From Nocardioides renjunii (GTDB taxonomy: Bacteria; Actinomycetota; Actinomycetes; Propionibacteriales; Nocardioidaceae), in assembly GCF_034661175.1 (NCBI RefSeq), contig NZ_CP141058.1:3782001-3846000 (forward strand): a stretch of 64,000 bases of DNA, given 5' to 3'. Shown here piece by piece: positions 54,234 to 63,508 of this stretch; the first letter of the stretch is position 1; every line of letters begins with the position of its first letter. The position numbers and the translations under genes are program-made. Below the pieces are notes generated by a model. That model was not told the origin of the DNA. It saw only the letters and a list, made by a program, of their open reading frames with translations, and did not search any database.

Positions 54234-54851
54234 GTGCGTTTGAAGTTCCGCCCTGTCGACAGCTCGTTCTACGACCTGTTCAGCGAAGCCGCAGGCCACC
54301 TGGTCGTCGGGTCCCAGCTCCTCAGCGAGATGCTGTCCGCGGGCAACTCCAAGGCCGAGATCGCCCAGCGCATGCGCGAGGCCGAGCACGCCGCGGACGA
54401 GACCACCCACTCGATCATCCGCCGGGTCAACAGCACGTTCGTGACCCCGTTCGACCGCGAGGACATCTACTCCCTCGCCTCGGCGCTCGACGACGTGATG
54501 GACATGATGGACGAGGCCGTCGACCTGGTCCTCCTCTACGAGGTCACCTCGCTGCCGCCCGAGACGACCCAGCAGGTCGAGGTGCTCCAGCGCTGTGCCG
54601 AGCTCACCGCCGCCGCCATGCCGATGCTGGAGTCGATGGGCTCGCTCGACGAGTACTGGATCGAGATCAACCGCCTCGAGAACACCGGTGACAAGTCCTA
54701 CCGCCGGATCCTCGCCAACCTCTTCAGCGGCGAGTACGAGGCGCTCGAGGTGATGAAGCTCAAGGACATCGTCGAGTCGCTCGAGGGGGCGATCGACGCC
54801 TTCGAGAAGGTCGCCAACATCGTGGAGCAGATCGCCGTCAAGGAGTCGTAA
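54234..54851 (+). CDS. PhoU-like DUF47 protein
   Basis: Helical protein of 205 aa of the DUF47/TIGR00153 type, which accompanies Pit transporters and probably regulates phosphate uptake. Patterns: DSSFYDLFSEAAGHLV, FVTPFDREDIYSLASALDDVMDMMDEA (here quoted in two parts) and VMKLKDIVESLEGAIDAFEK. The GTG at 54234 has GGAG 6-8 bases upstream. A TAGCAT hexamer and GTTCATC/GTTCACC motifs 22 bp apart precede it, so phosphate control is plausible. Co-transcribed with the Pit gene, 5 bp away. Confidence 0.88.
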   Translation: MRLKFRPVDSSFYDLFSEAAGHLVVGSQLLSEMLSAGNSKAEIAQRMREAEHAADETTHSIIRRVNSTFVTPFDREDIYSLASALDDVMDMMDEAVDLVLLYEVTSLPPETTQQVEVLQRCAELTAAAMPMLESMGSLDEYWIEINRLENTGDKSYRRILANLFSGEYEALEVMKLKDIVESLEGAIDAFEKVANIVEQIAVKES

Positions 54852-54856
54852 GACTG

Positions 54857-55852
54857 ATGGAGATCGGCATCATCATCGCCGTCGTCGTCGTCGCCCTGGT
54901 GTTCGACTACACCAACGGGTTCCACGACGCGGCCAACGCGATCGCGACGTCCGTGTCCACCGGCGCGCTCAAGCCCCGGGTGGCCCTGGCCATGGCGGCG
55001 GTCATGAACTTCGTGGGCGCCTTCCTCGGGCAGAAGGTCGCCCAGACCGTGTCGGAGACGATCGACCCCGGAGACGGTGTCCACGGCCTCGTCATCGTGA
55101 TGTGCGGCCTGCTGGGCGCGATCACCTGGAACCTCATCACCTGGTACTACGGTCTGCCGTCCTCGTCCTCGCACGCCCTCATCGGCGGCCTGGTCGGCGC
55201 AGCCGTGGCCGCCGGCGCCACCGCCAACTGGTCCGTGGTGCTGGAGAAGGTGGTGCTGCCCATGTTCATCTCGCCGCTGGTGGCCTTCAGCCTCGGCTTC
55301 GCGGTGATGCTCGGGATCATGTGGGCCTTCCGCAACGCCAACCCCGGCCGCGCCAACCGAGGCTTCAAGGTCGCCCAGACGGTGTCCGCCGCGGCGATGG
55401 CACTCGGCCACGGCCTCCAGGACGCCCAGAAGACGATGGGCGTGATCTTCCTGGCGCTGCTCACCGGCGGCTACGTCGCCGCCGACGACCCCCTCCCCCT
55501 GTGGGTCATCGTCGCCGCCGCGACCGCGATCTCGCTCGGCACCTGGTCGGGCGGCTGGCGCATCATGCGCACCCTGGGCCGCCGCATCATCCACCTCGAC
55601 CCGGCCCGCGGGTTCGCGGCGGAGTCGGTGGCGGCCTCGGTCCTCTACTCGACGGCCTACGTCTTCGAGGCGCCGATCTCGACCACCCACACCATCACGT
55701 CCGCGGTCATGGGCGTGGGCGCCACCAAGCGGCTCTCGGCCGTGCGCTGGGGCGTGGCGAAGTCGATCCTGACCGCCTGGGTCCTCACCTTCCCGGCCGC
55801 CGCCTTCGTCGCGGCGGTCTGCTACTGGATCGCCCACATCTTCCTCCCCTGA
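54857..55852 (+). CDS. Pit-family inorganic phosphate transporter
   Basis: Low-affinity phosphate/cation symporter of 331 aa with about nine helices. The two Pit signatures are DYTNGFHDAANAIATSVSTG at the start and GLPSSSSHALIGGLVGAAVA near 100, with a C-terminal PISTTHTITSAVMGVGATK repeat. Length is typical for the short actinobacterial type. Directly follows the DUF47 gene. Downstream lies a repeat-rich gap before pstB. Confidence 0.92.
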   Translation: MEIGIIIAVVVVALVFDYTNGFHDAANAIATSVSTGALKPRVALAMAAVMNFVGAFLGQKVAQTVSETIDPGDGVHGLVIVMCGLLGAITWNLITWYYGLPSSSSHALIGGLVGAAVAAGATANWSVVLEKVVLPMFISPLVAFSLGFAVMLGIMWAFRNANPGRANRGFKVAQTVSAAAMALGHGLQDAQKTMGVIFLALLTGGYVAADDPLPLWVIVAAATAISLGTWSGGWRIMRTLGRRIIHLDPARGFAAESVAASVLYSTAYVFEAPISTTHTITSAVMGVGATKRLSAVRWGVAKSILTAWVLTFPAAAFVAAVCYWIAHIFLP

Positions 55853-55874
55853 CCCGCCCGCCCTCCTCCCCCGC

Positions 55875-56097
55875 TGCGTCATACGGAGCTGCACCCATGC
55901 GTGCCGGTTCGCACGTCGGCCCGGACCTCGGCGCGGGTGAGGCCCGCGGCGTAGAGCTGGGTGCGCGAGATCGCTCCCGCCTGTGGATCACCAGGGCGGG
56001 AGCCGACCTGTGGACGGCGGGTGGCCCACCACCCCCAGCCGGACGCAGGACTGCGTCATCCGGATCCGCACCCATCGGGTCGGATCCGTATGACGCA
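55875..56097. repeat. 223-bp stretch bounded by 13-bp perfect inverted repeats
   Basis: TGCGTCATACGGA at 55875-55887 and its exact complement at 56085-56097 delimit the stretch. Near the right end, TGCGTCATCCGGATCCG (56052-56068) and CGGATCCGTATGACGCA (56081-56097) form a 17-bp stem with one mismatch and an inner ACCC/GGGT pair. No target duplication is visible at the edges, so a small mobile element (MITE-like) is only one reading; a repeated terminator or binding array is another. No coding frame was found in the 395-bp gap between the Pit gene and pstB. Confidence 0.6.
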
Positions 56098-56114
56098 GGG
56101 AGGGACGAGCGGAC

Positions 56115-56186
56115 CCGGGGTGGCGGGGGACGTCCTGGTGGGTTGACCCCCCGATCGAGCCACCAGGACGCGCCCCACCACCCCGG
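56115..56186. terminator. very long imperfect hairpin between Pit and pstB genes
   Basis: Two 27-nt arms (56115-56141 and 56160-56186) pair at 24 positions; the inner 11 bp (CGTCCTGGTGG with CCACCAGGACG) are perfect, around an 18-base loop. It sits between convergent genes and could end transcripts from both sides. The length is unusual for a simple terminator. Confidence 0.55.
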
Positions 56187-56247
56187 ACCGGCGGTGCCGG
56201 CGCGCGCGTGCCGGGGCACGGTGGGCGCCGACCCGCCGCAGAGGCGA

Positions 56248-57123
56248 TCAGCCGAAGCGACCGGAGATGTAGTCCTCGGTGCGCTTGTCGTTGGGGTTGG
56301 AGAAGATCGTCGAGGTGAGGTCGTACTCGACGAGCAGGCCGGTCCGGTTGCCCGTGGTCTCGTCGGGGCGGGCGGTGAAGAACGCCGTCCGGTCCGAGAC
56401 GCGTGCCGCCTGCTGCATGTTGTGGGTCACGACGATGATCGTGTACTCGTTGCGCAGCTCGAGCATGAGGTCCTCGACGCGGGCGGTGGCGATCGGGTCG
56501 AGCGCGGAGCACGGCTCGTCCATGAGGATCACGTCGGGCTTCGTGGCGATGGTGCGGGCGATGCACAGCCGCTGCTGCTGACCGCCGGAGAGGCCGTAGG
56601 CCGACTGCTTGAGCTTGTCCTTGACCTCGTCCCAGAGCGCGGCGCCGCGCAGCGCCCCCTCGACCAGGTCGTCCATGTCGTCGACCTTCATGCCGGTGAC
56701 CCGCGGGCCGTAGGCGATGTTGTCGTAGATCGACTTGGGGAACGGGTTGGGCTTCTGGAAGACCATCCCGATCTGGGTGCGGACGGCGATGGGGTCCACG
56801 TTCTTCTCGTAGATGTCCTGGCCGTGGTAGAGCACCTCTCCCTCGACGCGCGCGCCGGTGACGAGGTCGTTCATCCTGTTCAGGCACCGCAGGACCGTGG
56901 ACTTGCCACAGCCTGATGGCCCGATCATCGCGGTGATCTCGTGCCGGCCGTAGGAGAGGTTCACGTCGTGCACGGCGTGGAAGTCGCCGTAGAACACGTT
57001 GAGGTCGCGCGTCTCCATCACCGGGTTGACCGGGGACTCGGGGAGCCGCCGCTCGGCGTTGACGTGGACGTCGCCGAGCGTGCCCATCTGGGGGAACGTG
57101 TCGGAGGAAGTGGCTGAAGCCAT
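56248..57123 (-). CDS. pstB: phosphate ABC transporter ATP-binding protein
   Basis: ATPase of the high-affinity phosphate transporter, 291 aa. Walker [38 protein letters not shown] (PstB-specific Q-loop), signature [16 protein letters not shown], Walker [14 protein letters not shown] and the [13 protein letters not shown] switch. The N-terminal ~35 residues are an actinobacterial extension. Last gene of pstSCAB. Confidence 0.97.
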   Translation of the reverse strand: MASATSSDTFPQMGTLGDVHVNAERRLPESPVNPVMETRDLNVFYGDFHAVHDVNLSYGRHEITAMIGPSGCGKSTVLRCLNRMNDLVTGARVEGEVLYHGQDIYEKNVDPIAVRTQIGMVFQKPNPFPKSIYDNIAYGPRVTGMKVDDMDDLVEGALRGAALWDEVKDKLKQSAYGLSGGQQQRLCIARTIATKPDVILMDEPCSALDPIATARVEDLMLELRNEYTIIVVTHNMQQAARVSDRTAFFTARPDETTGNRTGLLVEYDLTSTIFSNPNDKRTEDYISGRFG

Positions 57124-57137
57124 GTCGAGTGTCTCTC

Positions 57138-58049
57138 TCACCAGGATCGCTGGAACTTGTTGCGGATGAAGATGGCCAGGGCGTTCAGCCCGAGGACCAT
57201 CGCAAGCAGGACGATGATCGCGGCCGAGGCGGCCTGCCTCAGCTCCTCGCGGGACTGGGAGGTCAGCGAGTAGATCTGCATCGGGAGGGCGGTGATCGGG
57301 CTCATGACCCCGGTGGGGTCGAAGAGCACGGAGCCGGCCAGCCCGACGATCACCAGGGGGGCCGCTTCTCCGATGGCACGGGAGAGACCCAGGATGGTCC
57401 CGGTCGCGATCCCGGGGATCGCGGAGGGCAGCGTCTGCCGCCACGTCGTCTGCCACACGGTGGCGCCCAGGGCCAGGGAACCCTGGCGGATGTCCCGCGG
57501 GACCGCCCGCACCGCTTCGCGGGTCGTGATGATGATGACCGGCAGGATGAGCAGCGCGAGTGCCAGCGCGCCACCGAGCACGGTGCCGGCGTTGCTGAAG
57601 CCCATGAGCGCCATGATCGCGACGGCCAGGAGCCCGTAGACGATGGCCGGGACGGCCGCGAGGTTCTGGAGGTTGACCTCGACGAAGCGGTTCCACCTCG
57701 TGGTCGAGTCGGCGAACTCCTCCAGGTAGAGGGCGGCCGCGATGCCGAGCGGCACGGCCATCAGTGCGGTGAAGACCATCAGCCACAGGCTGCCGAGGAT
57801 GCCTGCCCGGAACCCGGCCGTCTCGGGCCGGACGATGGAGGTGTAGTTGGTGAGGAGCTCCATGTCGAACCGCGGGGCACCCGCGATGGCGGTGTCGACG
57901 ATCAGTGCCACCAGCACGAGAACGCCGAAGAAGAGCGAGAACCACAGGCCGATGAGGAAGATCAGCGACACGGGAGTGCGGTCCTTGTTGCGGCCCGTCG
58001 CCAGGCTCCGCGTGACCTCGCGAGCAGTGGTCGAGGCGATGCTGCTCAT
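57138..58049 (-). CDS. pstA: phosphate ABC transporter permease PstA
   Basis: Inner-membrane subunit of 303 aa with six helices and the EAA-type loop containing [18 protein letters not shown] (typical of PstA). Other family patches are TAVGPLG-like [17 protein letters not shown] and [19 protein letters not shown]. Starts in the last base of pstC (TGATG), 14 bp upstream of pstB. Confidence 0.95.
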   Translation of the reverse strand: MSSIASTTAREVTRSLATGRNKDRTPVSLIFLIGLWFSLFFGVLVLVALIVDTAIAGAPRFDMELLTNYTSIVRPETAGFRAGILGSLWLMVFTALMAVPLGIAAALYLEEFADSTTRWNRFVEVNLQNLAAVPAIVYGLLAVAIMALMGFSNAGTVLGGALALALLILPVIIITTREAVRAVPRDIRQGSLALGATVWQTTWRQTLPSAIPGIATGTILGLSRAIGEAAPLVIVGLAGSVLFDPTGVMSPITALPMQIYSLTSQSREELRQAASAAIIVLLAMVLGLNALAIFIRNKFQRSW

Positions 58050-58984
58050 CAGTAGACCTGCCTGAAGCGTCGTACGAAGCTGATGCTGAAGAGGTTCAGC
58101 ACCAGGGTGATGACGAAGAGCAGCATGCCCACGGCGAAGAGGTTGTTGTACTCGATCGAGCCGACCGGGTTCTCGCCGCCTGCTGTCTGGGCCATGAAGC
58201 CCGTCATCGTCTGCATCCCCTCGCGCGGGTCGAGGCTGAAGTTCTTGAGCGCCCCGGCCGCGAGCGCCACGATCATCGTCTCGCCGACTGCCCGGGACAT
58301 CCCCAGGACGACCGCGGCAGCAACACCGGAGAGCGCAGCCGGGAAGACCACCCGCAGGCTCGTCTGCATCCGGTTGGCGCCCATGGCGTACGAGCCCTGC
58401 CGCATCGAGTGCGGCACTGCCGAGAACGCGTCCTCGGCCAGGGAGGCGATCGTCGGGATGATCATCACCCCCAGCACCAGCCCGGCTGCCAACGCGTTGG
58501 TGAAGCCGACGCCGATGTCGAGGATCTCCTGCAGCAGCGTGGGGGTCACGAAGGTGAGCGCGAAGAATCCGTAGACCACCGACGGGACGCCCGCGAGCAG
58601 CTCGACGGTCGGCTTGAGGATCTTGCGGGCCCGCTTCGAGGCGTACTCGGAGAGGTAGAGCGCGGCACCGAGGCCCAGCGGCACGGCGACCAGCAGCGCG
58701 ATCACGGTGACCATGAGGGTCGCCGTGACCAGCGGCAGGACGGCGAACTTGCCCTCCATCGCGAAGAAGTCACCGACCGGGACGTCGCCGAAGAACTCGA
58801 TCACCGGTTGGATGAGTGCCGCGACGATGCCGAACGTGATGGCGATCGACGCGTAGGCGGAGAGCCGCAGGACGACCGTGATCACACGCTCGCCCGGGCG
58901 CGACTTCGCCCGGAGGTCGACACCGGCCGGCAGGCCCGTCCCGGAGGACGGGCCTGCGGCGCCAGTGGTGGCGTTGTTGCTCAT
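58049..58984 (-). CDS. pstC: phosphate ABC transporter permease PstC
   Basis: Inner-membrane subunit of 311 aa with six helices; partner of PstA. Family patches: [55 protein letters not shown] and [14 protein letters not shown] (EAA-type loop). The stop overlaps the pstA start by one base. Confidence 0.95.
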   Translation of the reverse strand: MSNNATTGAAGPSSGTGLPAGVDLRAKSRPGERVITVVLRLSAYASIAITFGIVAALIQPVIEFFGDVPVGDFFAMEGKFAVLPLVTATLMVTVIALLVAVPLGLGAALYLSEYASKRARKILKPTVELLAGVPSVVYGFFALTFVTPTLLQEILDIGVGFTNALAAGLVLGVMIIPTIASLAEDAFSAVPHSMRQGSYAMGANRMQTSLRVVFPAALSGVAAAVVLGMSRAVGETMIVALAAGALKNFSLDPREGMQTMTGFMAQTAGGENPVGSIEYNNLFAVGMLLFVITLVLNLFSISFVRRFRQVY

Positions 58985-59004
58985 GTCAGGGATCAGGCCT
59001 GGCT

Positions 59005-59979
59005 TCAGGAACCGAGGGACTCGAGAGCGGACTGCGTCTCCGAGTAGAGCTCGTCGCTCAGCGGGATGAACTGACCGATCTCGGCGATGTCCGCGAGGTT
59101 CTCGATGTAGAAGTCGACATAGGCCTTCGTCGCCTCGTTGTCGGTGTACTTCGCGTTGTTGACGTAGATGAAGAGCGGGCGGGCCAGAGGCGTGTACTCG
59201 CCGGCCTGAGCGGTCTCGGCGGAGGGCTCGACGCAGCCGTTGCCGTCGTCGATCGACAGCGCCTTCAGCGTGTCCTGGTTCTCCTCGTAGTAGGTGTAGC
59301 CGAAGAAGCCGACCGCACCCTCGGTGCCCCCGACGCCCTGGACCAGCACGTTGTCGTCCTCGGAGGACTCGACGTCGTCGCGCAGCGTCTCCGACTCGTC
59401 ACCGACGACGTCGGCGGCCATGTAGTCGTAGGTGCCGGAGTCGGTGCCCGGGAAGAAGAAGGAGATCTCCTGGTCGGGGAAGCTCGGGTCGATCTCGTTC
59501 CAGTTGGTGGCCTTCGACTGCGGGCCGACGAGGTCGATGAGCTGGTCCGTGGTGAGGCAGTCGACCTCGAGGTCGGGGTGGACCGCAACCGTCAGGGCGT
59601 CGGTGGCGACCTGGAGCTCGGTGTACTCGATCCCGTTCTCCTCGCACACCGCGACCTCGTCCTCCTCGATGGGACGCGAGGCGTCGGAGATGTCGGTGTC
59701 GCCCGTGCAGAAGACCTCGAACCCGCCACCGGTGCCGGCCTCGCCGACGGTGACCTGGATCTCGGGGTTCTCCTCGTTGAGCAGCTCCTGCGCCGCCACG
59801 CTCATCGGGTAGACGGTCGACGAGCCGTCGACGGCGACGCTGCCGCTGACGCCGCTGGACGAGCCACCCGACTCGCCACCGTCGGATGCGCCGGCGTCGC
59901 CGCCGCCGCAGGCGGCCAGGGTGATGGCCAGGACGGCCGCACCGGACGCGGTGGCCCAGCGGTGAGAAGTGCGCTTCAC
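59005..59979 (-). CDS. pstS: phosphate-binding lipoprotein PstS
   Basis: Substrate-binding protein of 324 aa. A signal sequence ends in the lipobox LAAC, anchoring it to the outer face of the membrane. A Ser/Gly-rich linker precedes VDGSSTVYPMSVAAQELL, whose Ser/Thr residues bind phosphate; FFPGTDSGTYDYMAADVV and GVGGTEGAVGFFGYTYYEEN are the other binding loops. GTG 59979 has AGGAG 7 bases upstream. First gene of pstSCAB; PhoP-type repeats lie upstream. Confidence 0.96.
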   Translation of the reverse strand: MKRTSHRWATASGAAVLAITLAACGGGDAGASDGGESGGSSSGVSGSVAVDGSSTVYPMSVAAQELLNEENPEIQVTVGEAGTGGGFEVFCTGDTDISDASRPIEEDEVAVCEENGIEYTELQVATDALTVAVHPDLEVDCLTTDQLIDLVGPQSKATNWNEIDPSFPDQEISFFFPGTDSGTYDYMAADVVGDESETLRDDVESSEDDNVLVQGVGGTEGAVGFFGYTYYEENQDTLKALSIDDGNGCVEPSAETAQAGEYTPLARPLFIYVNNAKYTDNEATKAYVDFYIENLADIAEIGQFIPLSDELYSETQSALESLGS

Positions 59980-60055
59980 TTCGTTACTCCTGAAGATCTC
60001 GGTGTGTTGACAGCGAGGACGCTAAGCAGGGCAGGAGAACGACCGCGGCGCCGTC

Positions 60056-60073
60056 GGTGAACGCGCGGTGAAC
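60056..60073 (-). promoter_or_regulatory. PHO box upstream of pstS
   Basis: On the minus strand, GTTCACCGCGCGTTCACC contains two exact GTTCACC units with an 11-bp period, the classical actinobacterial PhoP site. It lies about 77 bp upstream of the pstS start. Confidence 0.8.
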
Positions 60074-60193
60074 TCGGCTGGACCGGTTGGCGTCACCCAT
60101 TCGGGCGTGAGACGACGATCACATGAACTCGCCCGGCCGGGCTTGACGAACACGGACGAGCGGGTCTAGAGGTGCCGCCCGAGCAGCCAAGCG

Positions 60194-61051
60194 TCAGGGA
60201 TCGACGACCTCGGTGGCCACGACCTTGCCCTTGCGGTGGTGGACCACCAGCATCGAGCCCGGCTCCAGGCTGACGTCGGGCACCTGCAGGGCGTCCAGCA
60301 CGGTCGGCAGCACCGGGCGGTGGGTGCAGAGCACCGCGGCCTCGTCGCCGTCGAGCAGGTCGTCGACCAGCCCGACGACGCCGTCGACCGAGGAGTCCTC
60401 CTCGCTGAGCTCGTCGTAGAGCTTCACCGGCCAGCCGGTGGTGTCGACGTACGGCGCCACCGTCTGCGTGCAGCGGGTGCTCGAGGAGGAGTGCACGGCC
60501 GTCACGTCGAAGGCGGCGAGCAGCGGCACCAGCCGCTGGGCCTGGACCTCGCCGACGCGGAGCAGCGGCCGCAGCCGGTCGTCCCCGCGCCACGCGGCGC
60601 GGGACCTGGCCTTGCCGTGCCGCAGCACGACGAGGGCGCGCGTACGACGCCGCAGCGGCCGGGCCTCGGCGAGCGTCTCGCGGTCGTGGGGATAGGTGAG
60701 CCGCACGACCGCCTCCGACCAGTCGACCCACTCGACCCGGTCGATCTCGTCGTTGGGGCAGTAGCGGCTGACGTCGTCGCTACCGACCGCGCGGGCGGTC
60801 CAGTAGGCGACGGACTTCCACCGGCCGTTGGTGAGCCGGTAGCGCTGCGGCGACAGGGCCGGGCCCAGCCGGACGTGCAGCCCGGTCTCCTCGGCCACCT
60901 CGCGCACGGCCGCGGTCACGGCGTGCTCGCCGGGGTCGAGCTTGCCCTTGGGGAAGGACCAGTCGTCGTACTTGGGACGGTGCACCAGCAGCACGTCACC
61001 GCCCCTGCGCGTCACCACGGCACCGGCAGCGCGCACGTCGCGGGGCTCCAT
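60194..61051 (-). CDS. Nudix hydrolase-histidine phosphatase fusion (MutT1-like)
   Basis: Protein of 285 aa with an N-terminal Nudix domain (box GKLDPGEHAVTAAVREVAEETGL, quoted in part, with the REVAEE core) and a C-terminal histidine phosphatase domain (VLRHGKARSR with the catalytic RHG, SSSTRCTQTV, CTHRPVLPTVLDAL). This order matches mycobacterial MutT1, which hydrolyses 8-oxo-dGTP and diadenosine polyphosphates to clean oxidised or signalling nucleotides. Both active sites appear intact. Confidence 0.9.
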   Translation of the reverse strand: MEPRDVRAAGAVVTRRGGDVLLVHRPKYDDWSFPKGKLDPGEHAVTAAVREVAEETGLHVRLGPALSPQRYRLTNGRWKSVAYWTARAVGSDDVSRYCPNDEIDRVEWVDWSEAVVRLTYPHDRETLAEARPLRRRTRALVVLRHGKARSRAAWRGDDRLRPLLRVGEVQAQRLVPLLAAFDVTAVHSSSSTRCTQTVAPYVDTTGWPVKLYDELSEEDSSVDGVVGLVDDLLDGDEAAVLCTHRPVLPTVLDALQVPDVSLEPGSMLVVHHRKGKVVATEVVDP

Positions 61052-61120
61052 GGACGTAGTCTCACACCTCGCCGCCGGCCTGAGGAGACCCCGTCCCGAG
61101 GCAGGGCGCGCGCAGGCGGA

Positions 61121-61294
61121 TCAGGAGCCGGAGGAGTCCTGGCGGGGCTTGGGGATGACCCCGAGCAGCTGGTCGATCTGCTCCTGCGAGAGGTGCTCGT
61201 CGGACTCGCTCGCGGCGATGATGAGCGTCGTGGTGAGCTCGACCTCGCCGAGGAGGTCGCCGTCCTCGAGGGTCACGTCGAACTGGTCGTGCAC
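61121..61294 (-). CDS. small acidic protein of unknown function
   Basis: Protein of 57 aa with a good start: GGGGAGG lies 5-6 bases before GTG 61294. The sequence is acidic and helical (DQFDVTLEDGDLLGEVELTT, ASESDEHLSQEQIDQLLGV) and ends in a short basic/serine tail. I do not recognise a family. A longer reading from 61372 adds residues without an upstream ribosome site. Codon use is like its neighbours. It lies between a MutT1-like gene and a cold-shock gene; no function assigned. Confidence 0.5.
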   Translation of the reverse strand: MHDQFDVTLEDGDLLGEVELTTTLIIAASESDEHLSQEQIDQLLGVIPKPRQDSSGS

Positions 61295-61431
61295 GTCACC
61301 CTCCCCTTTGTCGCGTTCGGTGCTCCGATCACCCAAGTCTAGGCGTCCCAGCCAAGTCTGGCGGAGAGCCACGACCGGCGGAATGACCCGAACGTGCTAC
61401 TCGTGTGCGTAGTCTGCCCCGAAATGGAATC

Positions 61432-61462
61432 CGGCCCCACCCCTAAAGAGGGGATGGGGCCG
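61432..61462 (-). terminator. hairpin terminator after the cold-shock gene
   Basis: CGGCCCCA-CCCCT-AAAG-AGGGG-A-TGGGGCCG forms a two-part stem of 13 pairs with a single bulged A. It lies about 40 bp after the csp stop codon on the minus strand. Confidence 0.75.
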
Positions 61463-61503
61463 AACTCGCGATCAGGTCTGGAACAGGTCCAGCCTTCTGC
61501 CGA

Positions 61504-61707
61504 TCAGAGCGGGCGGACGTTCTCCGCCTGCGGGCCCTTCGGGCCCTGGGTGACGTCGAACTCGACCTTCTGGTTCTCGTCCAGCGACTTGTAGCCGTTG
61601 GTCTGGATGGCCGAGTAGTGCACGAAGACGTCGTCGCCGCCGTCCTCCTGCGCAATGAAGCCGAAACCCTTCTCGGCGTTGAACCACTTCACGGTGCCTT
61701 GAGCCAT
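61504..61707 (-). CDS. cold-shock protein (CspA family)
   Basis: RNA chaperone of 67 aa, full family length, with the RNP motifs KGFGFI and VFVHYSAI and the start [13 protein letters not shown] ribosome site AGGAG lies before the ATG at 61707. The 283 bp upstream to the M81 gene hold no other gene, so a long leader, as in other csp genes, is likely; it is AT-richer than the surroundings. Confidence 0.95.
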   Translation of the reverse strand: MAQGTVKWFNAEKGFGFIAQEDGGDDVFVHYSAIQTNGYKSLDENQKVEFDVTQGPKGPQAENVRPL

Positions 61708-61990
61708 GTGCTCGGTACTCCTGTTATCGGAACGAGAAGCCGTCACTTCGACGACTCCGCACCAAGTGCGGTGACACGTCGCTCCGACTCACAAGCTGGA
61801 GGGCCCGAAGATGGAAACGCCGTTGGATCACAAACTCCGCGGGCGTCAACCTGCTGGAACTTGCACCTGTTGCGCCACGAACACTACCAACAAATCGCCG
61901 CACGTCACCGTCTGAGAACCACCTGTTCGTGAACGTTGGGCCAACGGGGCCGCCGCGCCGGGGCCAGCGCCCACCTGTCACGATCGGCCG

Positions 61991-63505
61991 GTGACCACGC
62001 CGACCCGTCCGCCGGCCCTCCCGCGGGTCGCGGTCTGCGGGATCAGCCTCGAGGCCTCCACGTTCTCGCCGGCCCTCACCACGGCGGCGATGCTCGCGCC
62101 CCGTCGCGGACGCGAGGTGCTGGACGCGTGGGACTTCTGGCGCCCCGGCGGCTCGCTGGCCGACCGCGCCGAGTGGATCGGCATCCTGCAGGCACGGAAC
62201 ATCGCGGGCGGCGCGATCCCGGCCGACGACCACGCCCTCCTGAAGGCCGAGATCCTCGCCGGCCTCGTCGCCGCGATCGCCGAGGCACCGCTCGACGGCG
62301 TGGTCCTCGACATCCACGGCGCGGCGAGCGTGGTCGGCCTCGACGACATGGAGGGTGACCTCGCCGTGGCGGTGCGGGCGGTCGTCGGTCCGGACTGCCT
62401 GATCAGCAGCGGGATGGACCTGCACGGCAACGTGTCCCGCACCCTGGCCGGGACGGTGGACCTGCTGACGACGTACCGCACCGCCCCCCACGTGGACTGG
62501 CAGGAGACCAAGGAGCGCGCGGCCCGCAACCTGCTCGACCGGCTCGCCCTGCCGCCCGGTCGGCGGCGTCCGGCCAAGGCCTGGGTGCCGGTGCCGATCC
62601 TGCTGCCGGGCGAGATGACCAGCACCCGCCAGGAGCCGGCGACGAGCCTCTACGCCCGGGTCCCCGAGATCGAGGCGCTGGACGGGATCCTCGACGCCGG
62701 GATCTGGATCGGCTACCCGTGGGCGGACGAGCCGCGCAACTGCGCGGTCGTCATGGTGATCGGCGACGACGCCGGCCGCGCGACGAGGGAGGCCGCCGCG
62801 CTGGCCCGCGAGCTCTGGGCCCGGCGCGAGGAGTTCGGCTTCGTCGCGCCCACCGGCACGCTGGCGGAGGTGCTCGCGCGGGCCGTCGCCGCCCCGACGG
62901 GGCCCTTCGTCATCTCCGACTCCGGCGACAACCCGACCGCCGGCGGCGCGGGTGACGTCACCTGGACCCTCGCGGCGCTGCTCGCCAGCGAGGAGCTGGC
63001 AGCCAGCGGCAAGCGCGCGATCTACGCCTCCATCCCCGACGCGCCGGCGGCGCTCGCGGCCGCCGAGGTGGGCGTCGGGGCGGACGTACGCCTCACGCTG
63101 GGCGCCCGGATCGACCCGCGGCCGGCCCCACCCGTCCAGGTGTCGGGCCGGGTCGTGGCGGTCGTGCCCTCGGAGGACAACGTCGAGGTCGTCGTGCGCA
63201 CGCCCGCGGTGGACGTGGTCGTGACCCGGCGCCGGCGGCCCTACCACCTCGAGTCGGACTTCACGCGGCTCGGGCTGGACCCGCGCACCGCCGACATCGT
63301 CGTGGTGAAGATCGGCTACCTCGAGCCGGAGCTGTTCGACCTGGCGGCGGACTGGATGCTGGCGCTGACCCCGGGCGGTGTCGACCAGCACCTGTCCCGG
63401 CTCGGCCACCGCCGCGTCCGACGACCGATGTTCCCCCTCGACGACGTGTCGTCGGTCGACCCGGTGGCGGACGCCGTGCTGTTCCCCGGTGACACCGGGG
63501 GCTGA
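61991..63505 (+). CDS. M81-family peptidase (MlrC-like)
   Basis: Protein of 504 aa like MlrC, the metallopeptidase family that includes microcystin- and linear-peptide-degrading enzymes. Patterns: ISLEASTFSPALTT near the start, VVLDIHGAASVVGLDDMEGD with Asp/His zinc ligands, SSGMDLHGNVS, TYRTAPHVDWQETKERA and VISDSGDNPTAGGAGDVTW. Family length normal. Substrates in soil bacteria are mostly unknown. GTG 61991 follows CACGAT with 6 bases. Confidence 0.85.
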   Translation: MTTPTRPPALPRVAVCGISLEASTFSPALTTAAMLAPRRGREVLDAWDFWRPGGSLADRAEWIGILQARNIAGGAIPADDHALLKAEILAGLVAAIAEAPLDGVVLDIHGAASVVGLDDMEGDLAVAVRAVVGPDCLISSGMDLHGNVSRTLAGTVDLLTTYRTAPHVDWQETKERAARNLLDRLALPPGRRRPAKAWVPVPILLPGEMTSTRQEPATSLYARVPEIEALDGILDAGIWIGYPWADEPRNCAVVMVIGDDAGRATREAAALARELWARREEFGFVAPTGTLAEVLARAVAAPTGPFVISDSGDNPTAGGAGDVTWTLAALLASEELAASGKRAIYASIPDAPAALAAAEVGVGADVRLTLGARIDPRPAPPVQVSGRVVAVVPSEDNVEVVVRTPAVDVVVTRRRRPYHLESDFTRLGLDPRTADIVVVKIGYLEPELFDLAADWMLALTPGGVDQHLSRLGHRRVRRPMFPLDDVSSVDPVADAVLFPGDTGG

Positions 63506-63508
63506 GGA

